Below are positions 36,861-42,818 of a stretch of DNA of 42,818 bases, piece after piece; position 1 is the stretch's first letter; the number at the start of each line of letters is the position of its first letter. The stretch lies in contig JANXVC010000454.1 of assembly GCA_025351925.1 (NCBI GenBank), positions 1-42,818 on the forward strand. Reading direction: 5' to 3'. Position numbers and translations under genes: made by a program. Source of the stretch: Rhodospirillales bacterium (lineage in GTDB: Bacteria; Pseudomonadota; Alphaproteobacteria; Acetobacterales; Acetobacteraceae). The notes beneath the pieces were generated by a model. It was not told the origin of the DNA and did no database searches. It saw only the letters and a program-made list of their open reading frames with translations.

Positions 36861-38140
36861 TAACCCTGCCCGCCAACCACCCGCAGCGCATCCAGCTCAA
36901 CGACGAGGCGCACGCCCGTCCGCCGGAACTGCTGGTGGCTCCGGTTCGGCTGTCCTACCTCGCTTTGTTCTCCGACATCGCCGCGCGGGAGGGCGGGTTC
37001 GGCGCCGTGTGCGCGTTGGCCGAGCGCTATGGCATCGCACCGCCGCCCAAGGGGGCCAACCACTACAGCGCCGACCTTGGGCCGTTCCGCATCAAGTGGG
37101 AGCGGCACACCGAGTTCGTCCGCTACAAGTTCATCGTGGCCGGGGCCGGGCCGGTGCCGTTCGACGAGCCGGCCATCGCCGCCGTTCCCGCCGATTGGCT
37201 AGCCCGGCTGCCCGGCCAGGTTATGGTCGCGACCCACGTCGCGATGCTGCCGCCCGATCCCGATGAGGCCAGCCCGCTGGCGACTGCGAGGCGGCTGTTC
37301 CCGGGCAACGTGCTGGTCGGCTCGGGCGTCAGCAGCGGCGCTGCGGCGGCCTTCGCCGATTTCCGCGTGCGGCCCGACGGGTTCAGCCGCCTCCTGCTGC
37401 AGGACCGCAACCTGACGCCGGCGCAGGCCGGCCGCGTGGTGCAGCGCCTGATGGAGATCGACACTTACCGCATCATGGCGCTGCTCGCCTTGCCGGTGGC
37501 GCAGGCGCTGGCGCCCGAGATCGCCCGCTGCGAGCGGGAGGTTGCCGAGATCACCGCCGCGATGGTGACCGCGCGGGACCCGGACGAGCCGGTGCTGCTT
37601 GAGCGCCTGACCCGCCTGGCCGCGGAGATCGACAGCCGCCAGGCCGATAACCTGTTCCGCTTCAGCGCCGCCTTCGCCTATGACGGCCTGGTGCAGCGGC
37701 GCATCCAGGAGTTGCGTGAGGTGCGTATCCCGGGGCTGCAGACGTTCCAAGAATTCACCGAGCGGCGGCTGGCCCCGGCGATCAACACCTGCCGGTCGGT
37801 GGCGGGCCGGCAGGAGGAGCTATCGCGCCGGGTCGCGCGGGCGACGCAGTTGCTGGCCACCCGGGTGAGCGTGACGCGGGAGCGGCAGAACCAGTCGGTG
37901 TTGGAAGCGATGAACCGCCGGGTGCGGCTGCAGCTGCGCCTCCAATCGACGGTCGAGGGCCTGTCGATCGCAGCCGTTACCTACTACATCGTCGGCCTCG
38001 TCGGCTATGCCGCCAAGGCGTTCAAGGCGGCGGGCGGGCATATCGATCCCGAAATTACCATGGGCCTCAGCATCCCGGTGGTCGCGGGGCTGATGGCGCT
38101 CGGCCTGCGCAAGATGCGGCAGGCGGTGGCGCATGAGTAG
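36857..38140 (+). CDS. DUF3422 family membrane protein
   Basis: Protein of 427 residues of the DUF3422 family, function unknown. It opens with the family hallmark LNDEAHARPPELLVAPVRLSYLAL (about 14-37). A long helical middle follows (TRLAAEIDSRQADNLFRFSA and a segment rich in Arg/Glu/Gln likely to form coiled coil). Two C-terminal membrane spans lie near residues 370-387 and 400-418 (GLSIPVVAGLMALGL). Its ATG overlaps the bchO stop (ATGA), making it the fourth member of the bchIDO translational chain. That suggests a role tied to tetrapyrrole or membrane processes, but no motif identifies one. Confidence 0.85.
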   Translation: MITLPANHPQRIQLNDEAHARPPELLVAPVRLSYLALFSDIAAREGGFGAVCALAERYGIAPPPKGANHYSADLGPFRIKWERHTEFVRYKFIVAGAGPVPFDEPAIAAVPADWLARLPGQVMVATHVAMLPPDPDEASPLATARRLFPGNVLVGSGVSSGAAAAFADFRVRPDGFSRLLLQDRNLTPAQAGRVVQRLMEIDTYRIMALLALPVAQALAPEIARCEREVAEITAAMVTARDPDEPVLLERLTRLAAEIDSRQADNLFRFSAAFAYDGLVQRRIQELREVRIPGLQTFQEFTERRLAPAINTCRSVAGRQEELSRRVARATQLLATRVSVTRERQNQSVLEAMNRRVRLQLRLQSTVEGLSIAAVTYYIVGLVGYAAKAFKAAGGHIDPEITMGLSIPVVAGLMALGLRKMRQAVAHE

Positions 38141-38165
38141 CGCGATGCTGCAGCGCTAGGCAGCG

Positions 38166-38432
38166 TTGTTGGCAGAATTGTTTGCAAGCGGGCGGGTACT
38201 GGACCTGATCCTGATCGGCATGGCGCTGGAGGCGGTCGGACTGGTCCTGCATCATCGGTTCACCGGCCGCGGCATCTGGCCGGCGCGACTGCTGCCGAAC
38301 CTGCTGTCCGGCATGTGCCTGCTGCTGGCGATGCGGGTGGGCACCGCCGGCGCCTGGTGGGGCTGGGTGTCGCTCGCCCTGCTGGGCGCGCTCACGTGTC
38401 ATCTGACGGATCTGAGGCGGGCCTGGCAATGA
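38166..38432 (+). CDS. Small multi-span membrane protein
   Basis: Hydrophobic 88-residue protein with about three membrane spans (VLDLILIGMALEAVGLVLHH, LLPNLLSGMCLLLAM, GWVSLALLGALTC) and an Arg-rich end. The start is uncertain: TTG at 38166 is the first codon of the open frame, with only a weak TAGGCAGCG ahead. Its TGA overlaps the MFS ATG (ATGA), so the two are translationally coupled. It begins 25 bases after DUF3422. I recognise no family. Confidence 0.6.
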   Translation: MLAELFASGRVLDLILIGMALEAVGLVLHHRFTGRGIWPARLLPNLLSGMCLLLAMRVGTAGAWWGWVSLALLGALTCHLTDLRRAWQ

Positions 38433-39817
38433 GCGATGTGGTCCGGCACAGCAGCGGCGCGGTGCCGCAGGACGGATTGCCGCCGGGACAGCGTGGCTGG
38501 GCGGTCGCGACCATCGTCCTAGCGGTCGGCATGGCGTCGCTTGACACCTCGATCGCCAACACCGCGCTGCCCACCATCGCGGCCGACCTCCTGGCCAGCC
38601 CGGCGTCGTCCGTTTGGGTGGTGAACGCCTACCAGCTCGCTTTGGTGGTCTCGCTGCTGCCGTTTGCCTCGCTGGGCGAGATCTATGGCTACCGCCGGAT
38701 CTACACTTTGGGGCTCGCGGTGTTCACCGCGGCGTCCCTGGTCTGTGCCGTAAGCTGGTCGCTGCCAACCCTGACCGCGGCGCGGGTGCTGCAGGGCCTG
38801 GGCGCCAGCGGCATCATGAGCGTGAACACCGCGCTGGTACGCTATATCTATCCGGCGCGGTCGCTGGGCCGCGGAGTCGGGTTCAATGCGCTGGTGGTCG
38901 GGGTATCGACCGCACTCGGCCCTACCGTTGCCGCCGCGGTGCTGTCGGTCGCGTCGTGGCAATGGCTGTTCGCGGTCAATGGTCCGATCGGCCTCGCTGC
39001 CCTGGTCCTGGCAATGCGGGCGCTGCCCGAAACACCGCACGCCGCGCATGTTTTCGATGCACGAAGCGCGCTGCTCAACGCCGCCACGTTCGGGCTGCTG
39101 ATCTTCGGCATCGGCGAGGCGGCGCACAGCGCACCCGGGCTGGTGATCGCTGGCGTGCTGGCGGGGGCGGCAGTGTCCGGGTTTTTCCTGATCCAGCGCC
39201 AACTCCTGCTGGCTGCGCCGATGCTGCCGGTGGACCTCTACCGGCGGCCGATGTTCGCATTGTCGTCGCTGACCTCGGTCTGCTCGTTCGCGGCCCAGGG
39301 CCTCGCCTTCGTGTCGCTGCCATTCTACTTTCAGACTGTGCTCGGGCGCAGCGCCGTCGAGACCGGGCTGCTGCTGACTTCGTGGCCGGTCGTCACGGCC
39401 ATGATGGCGCCGGTCGCCGGGCCGCTGTCAGACCGTTATCCGCCGGCGATCCTTGGCGGCATCGGCATGGCGGCGCTGGCGATCGGCCTTACTCTGATGG
39501 CGACGCTGCCGGCCAACCCGGATGATTTAAGCTGCGTTTGGCGCCTGATGATCTGCGGCGCCGGGTTCGGATTTTTCCAGTCGCCGAACCTGAAGGCGAT
39601 CATGTCCAGCGCTCCGCCAGAACGCAGCGGCGGCGCCAGCGGCATCGTCGCGACCTCCCGCCTGGTTGGCCAGTCCGTGGGAGCCGCGTTGGTGGCACTG
39701 TGTTTCGGCGTCTCGGTGACGCATGGCCCGGCGCTTGCAGTGACACTGGGCGCGTGCTTCGCGGGTGCAGCCAGCCTGATCAGTTTTTCCCGGCTGACCG
39801 CCGCGCGCCTCACTTGA
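38429..39817 (+). CDS. MFS transporter, DHA2/EmrB-QacA-like exporter
   Basis: Drug:proton antiporter-type permease of 462 residues with an expected fourteen membrane spans. The N-terminal family motif LDTSIANTALPTIAADL (38-54) and the conserved loop GEIYGYRRIY are clear. PLSDRYPP marks the second-half repeat, and the motif-C-like segment GVSTALGPTVAAA falls in a central helix. The ATG at 38429 overlaps the stop of the small membrane protein. Substrates cannot be predicted. It ends just before the convergent Pro-rich microprotein gene. Confidence 0.9.
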   Translation: MSDVVRHSSGAVPQDGLPPGQRGWAVATIVLAVGMASLDTSIANTALPTIAADLLASPASSVWVVNAYQLALVVSLLPFASLGEIYGYRRIYTLGLAVFTAASLVCAVSWSLPTLTAARVLQGLGASGIMSVNTALVRYIYPARSLGRGVGFNALVVGVSTALGPTVAAAVLSVASWQWLFAVNGPIGLAALVLAMRALPETPHAAHVFDARSALLNAATFGLLIFGIGEAAHSAPGLVIAGVLAGAAVSGFFLIQRQLLLAAPMLPVDLYRRPMFALSSLTSVCSFAAQGLAFVSLPFYFQTVLGRSAVETGLLLTSWPVVTAMMAPVAGPLSDRYPPAILGGIGMAALAIGLTLMATLPANPDDLSCVWRLMICGAGFGFFQSPNLKAIMSSAPPERSGGASGIVATSRLVGQSVGAALVALCFGVSVTHGPALAVTLGACFAGAASLISFSRLTAARLT

Positions 39818-39826
39818 TTCGTGTGG

Positions 39827-40105
39827 CTACACCGGCTCCAGCACGCGGCTACGCTGCGGCGCGTTGGCATGCGGCATTGGACCGAACGGCTTCGGAATCA
39901 AGCATTCCGGCAATGGCTTCTGCGGCATCATGCCTTGCGGCGTGAAGTCAGGCGGCGGCGGCACCGGCGCCGGGGGAGGCGGGCCGTCACCGCCCCAGGA
40001 ACCGCGCGGCGGGCGCCGGATCAAAATCAGTTCCCGGCAGGCGAACACCAGGGGCACGCCAAACGTCAGGATACCGCTCAGGATGACCTGGGTTGAAGAC
40101 TCCAT
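39827..40105 (-). CDS. Proline-rich membrane-anchored microprotein
   Basis: 92-residue protein with an N-terminal membrane span (TQVILSGILTFGVPLVFACR, about 5-24), a short basic link (RRPPRGSWGGDG), then a Pro-rich stretch (PPPPAPVPPPP) and a Pro/Met-rich end (MMPQKPLPECLIPKPFGPM). GGGAGGCAAC before the ATG is a strong ribosome-binding site. It resembles small inner-membrane proteins with periplasmic or cytoplasmic Pro-rich tails, but I recognise no family. It converges with the MFS gene at a 9-base gap. Confidence 0.65.
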   Translation of the reverse strand: MESSTQVILSGILTFGVPLVFACRELILIRRPPRGSWGGDGPPPPAPVPPPPDFTPQGMMPQKPLPECLIPKPFGPMPHANAPQRSRVLEPV

Positions 40106-40180
40106 GTTGCCTCCCGTCAAACCGCATCGCAGTCGGAGCATAACGCGAGTCGGCGGCAACGCGACACCGGAACTGGCGTA

Positions 40181-40193
40181 TTAAGGCACTTAA
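40181..40193. repeat. Short palindrome downstream of vapC
   Basis: TTAAGGCACTTAA is a perfect inverted repeat around three bases, in the 101-base gap between the toxin stop and the Pro-rich microprotein gene. It may be a regulator site or chance. Confidence 0.25.
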
Positions 40194-40206
40194 GCTGTCG
40201 TGAAAG

Positions 40207-40632
40207 TTATTCCAGAGGCACCGTGGGCTGCAAGAACGGATTGCGAACCGTCAGGCGTCCCTCGACGACCAAACCATCCTGCATGTCCTCGGACATGAGG
40301 GTGCTGCAGCCAGCCTCCAGCGCGGAGGCGACGACCACTGCATCGTAGAAGGCGAAGCCGAAGCGTTCCGCAAGCGTGACCGCAGCCTTGTGGGTCGCGA
40401 CGGTCAGTGGAACGGGCGTCGGAAACAGGGCTCGGATATCCGACAGGGCGTTCATGATCTCGGGCCAGGACCGTCGGAGTTTGCGACGCGCGACATTGGC
40501 GAACTCGTTCAGCACCTGAACGCTGATGACACCACCGGTCGCGAGCAGCGCACGAGCCGCCTCCGAACGTCGATCCGGCTGCAGGACGGCATAGATCAGA
40601 ATGTTGCTGTCAAGGAAGACAGCGCCGCTCAA
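40207..40632 (-). CDS. vapC: VapC-type PIN-domain toxin
   Basis: PIN-domain ribonuclease of 141 residues, the toxin of a type II toxin-antitoxin pair. The acidic site is Asp8 (FLDSNIL), Glu43 (VLNEFANVARR), Asp97 (FYDAVVVASAL) and the SEDMQDG segment (Glu115, Asp116, Asp119), all in the normal order. The start codon is TTG, overlapping the antitoxin stop as TTGA, which would tie toxin synthesis to antitoxin translation and keep its rate low. Its target RNA is not predictable. Confidence 0.88.
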   Translation of the reverse strand: MSGAVFLDSNILIYAVLQPDRRSEAARALLATGGVISVQVLNEFANVARRKLRRSWPEIMNALSDIRALFPTPVPLTVATHKAAVTLAERFGFAFYDAVVVASALEAGCSTLMSEDMQDGLVVEGRLTVRNPFLQPTVPLE

Positions 40633-40865
40633 TCGCCGCGCTCGTTCGCCTCATCACGTGAGAAGCGGAAGCCGGGCGGTGCAGGCCAGGCAAGCGCACG
40701 TAGGCGGGCGACTGCCTCTTCCCGCTTGGGGTCGCGCGCCACGCGGAACGCACGGTCACCGGCGACCTCGATTTCGATCTCGTCGCCCTCCTTGAGTTGC
40801 AAGGCTTCGACAACGCTCGCGGGCAGGCGAACCGCTAGGCTATTGCCCCATTTGCCCACGTGCAT
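40629..40865 (-). CDS. vapB: AbrB/SpoVT-type antitoxin (VapB/MazE-like)
   Basis: 78-residue swapped-hairpin AbrB-type antitoxin. The N-terminal DNA-binding segment is HVGKWGNSLAVRLPASVVEA, then LKEGDEIEIEVAG. The C-terminal, charged tail (APPGFRFSRDEANERGD) would wrap the toxin. AGGAGGCCAATT precedes the ATG at 40865. The reading frame is open upstream to 40916, but the conserved domain begins here. A perfect inverted repeat 26 bases before the start is the likely autoregulatory operator. Confidence 0.87.
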   Translation of the reverse strand: MHVGKWGNSLAVRLPASVVEALQLKEGDEIEIEVAGDRAFRVARDPKREEAVARLRALAWPAPPGFRFSRDEANERGD

Positions 40866-40890
40866 AATTGGCCTCCTATGCTGAGGGCGG

Positions 40891-40915
40891 TGATATACAG
40901 GCTCAGTGTATATCA
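40891..40915. promoter_or_regulatory. Autoregulatory operator of the toxin-antitoxin pair
   Basis: TGATATACA and TGTATATCA form a perfect 9-base inverted repeat around 7 bases, in an otherwise GC-rich region, immediately before the vapB ribosome-binding site. The TATAC-rich arms could also serve as the -10 box. Binding by the antitoxin, or by the toxin-antitoxin complex, would repress the operon. Confidence 0.65.
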
Positions 40916-40960
40916 TTCCTCATTGAAGTCAGCAAAGCTAAATTCCAGGGTTGAAAACCG

Positions 40961-41803
40961 CTATGCCGCAACAACAAGCTGCGTCTGCTCGCCCAGTCCC
41001 TGGATGCCCAACCGCATCGTCTCGCCGCCCTTGAGGTAAACCGGCGCCGGCTTCTTGCCCATGCCCACGCCCGGCGGCGTGCCCGTGCTGATGATGTCGC
41101 CGGGGAACAGCGTCAGGAAATGGCTCACGTAGCTCACCAATTTCTGCACGCCGAAGATCATCGTCTTCGTGCTGCCGTCCTGCATGCGCTCAGCGTCCAC
41201 ATCAAGCCACATGTGCAGGTCCTGCGGGTCCGGAACCTCGTCGCGCGTCACCAGCCACGGCCCGGTCGGGCCGAAGGTGTCGCAGCCCTTGCCCTTGTCC
41301 CAGGTGCCGCCGCGCTCGATCTGATACTCGCGCTCGCTTACGTCGTTCACCACGCAATATCCGGCGACATGCCGCATCGCGTCGTTTTCCGGCACATAGC
41401 TCGCGCGTTCCCCGATGACGATCGCCAGCTCGACCTCCCAGTCCGTCTTCTTCGAGCCGCGTGGCAGCCGCACGTCGTCGTTCGGCCCCTGAAACGCGCC
41501 GAGCGATTTCAAGAACACGATCGGTTCCTTGGGGATCGGCGCTCCGGTCTCGGCCGCATGATCTGCGTAGTTGAGCCCGATGCAGACAAAATTGACCGGG
41601 CGCGGCACGCAGGAGCCAACCCGCCCCGGTGCCACAACGGGCAGGCTCGCGGGATCGAGCGCCGCCAGCCGCGCTAGCCCGGCCTTCGACAACGCGTCCG
41701 CATCGAAGTCGCTCACCGTGCCCGACAGGTCGCGATACTGCCCATCCGGCCCGAGCAGGCAAGGCTTCTCGGCACCCGGAGCACCCACGCGCAGCAGCTT
41801 CAT
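40961..41803 (-). CDS. FAH-family hydrolase (diketo-acid hydrolase type)
   Basis: Fumarylacetoacetase-fold enzyme of 280 residues. FVCIGLNYADHAAETG, TDWEVELAIVIG (metal-ligand glutamates) and NDVSEREYQ carry the divalent-metal site. The GDIISTGTPPGVGMG loop is the family hallmark. With the adjacent SDR (2-keto-3-deoxy-L-fuconate dehydrogenase-like) the best match is a 2,4-diketo-3-deoxy sugar-acid hydrolase giving pyruvate and a hydroxyacid. Ureidoglycolate lyase-type annotation is a weaker alternative. ATG at 41803 has AGGAAACAAGTC upstream. The longer open frame is not needed. Confidence 0.87.
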   Translation of the reverse strand: MKLLRVGAPGAEKPCLLGPDGQYRDLSGTVSDFDADALSKAGLARLAALDPASLPVVAPGRVGSCVPRPVNFVCIGLNYADHAAETGAPIPKEPIVFLKSLGAFQGPNDDVRLPRGSKKTDWEVELAIVIGERASYVPENDAMRHVAGYCVVNDVSEREYQIERGGTWDKGKGCDTFGPTGPWLVTRDEVPDPQDLHMWLDVDAERMQDGSTKTMIFGVQKLVSYVSHFLTLFPGDIISTGTPPGVGMGKKPAPVYLKGGETMRLGIQGLGEQTQLVVAA

Positions 41804-41843
41804 GACTTGTTTCCTAACTCTGAGCGGCCCTGTTGCCGCGCGT

Positions 41844-42818
<975 letters not shown>

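Overview
This 42.8 kb, very GC-rich window looks like the chromosome of an alphaproteobacterium, most likely an aerobic anoxygenic phototroph of the Acetobacteraceae/Rhodospirillales. The evidence is a magnesium-chelatase operon (bchI-bchD-bchO), a coxMSL set closely resembling true (form I) carbon monoxide dehydrogenase, MlaA and FadL outer-membrane lipid proteins, and dense operons with ATGA stop/start overlaps. The lineage is inferred from gene content only. I see no rRNA, tRNA, insertion sequence, prophage or CRISPR array. No gene-free stretch exceeds 300 bases.

Layout. (1) 1-2327, minus: coxM-coxS-coxL, with coxL cut by the left edge. (2) 2550-10724, plus: a galactoside uptake and hydrolysis operon comprising a binding protein, two permeases, a GH36 alpha-galactosidase, a MalK-type ATPase and a GH42 beta-galactosidase. 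A LacI-type palindrome lies upstream. (3) 10731-12422, minus: an M20 amidohydrolase and a MaoC hydratase. (4) 12514-22236, plus: a fatty-acid island comprising a crotonase, FadL, an acyl-CoA ligase, a LiuR-like MerR regulator, a thiolase, a FadN-type bifunctional enzyme and a large acyl-CoA dehydrogenase. An orphan SCO protein follows. (5) 23039-29854: DEAD-box helicase and M29 aminopeptidase (minus), then a DUF2945 protein, MlaA, a second acyl-CoA synthetase and a PanE-like reductase (plus). (6) 29851-33058, minus: a 48-residue membrane protein, hemB, and two abutting radC genes. The first RadC has a broken JAMM site. The second has an intact site but is split by a frameshift. (7) 33221-39817, plus: bchI-bchD-bchO-DUF3422 chained by 4-base overlaps, then a small membrane protein and an MFS exporter. 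(8) 39827-42818, minus: a proline-rich membrane microprotein, a VapBC-type toxin-antitoxin pair with a perfect operator palindrome, and a sugar-acid pathway (IlvD/Edd dehydratase end, SDR, FAH hydrolase).

Together the genes describe a flexible heterotroph that could import plant-type galactosides, degrade fatty acids and sugar acids, scavenge CO for energy and make bacteriochlorophyll. The points most worth a second look are the paired RadC proteins (one apparently dead, one with an intact active site), the hemB/bchIDO divergon with its leader mini-ORF, and three candidate operators (LacI-type, MerR-type and VapBC).
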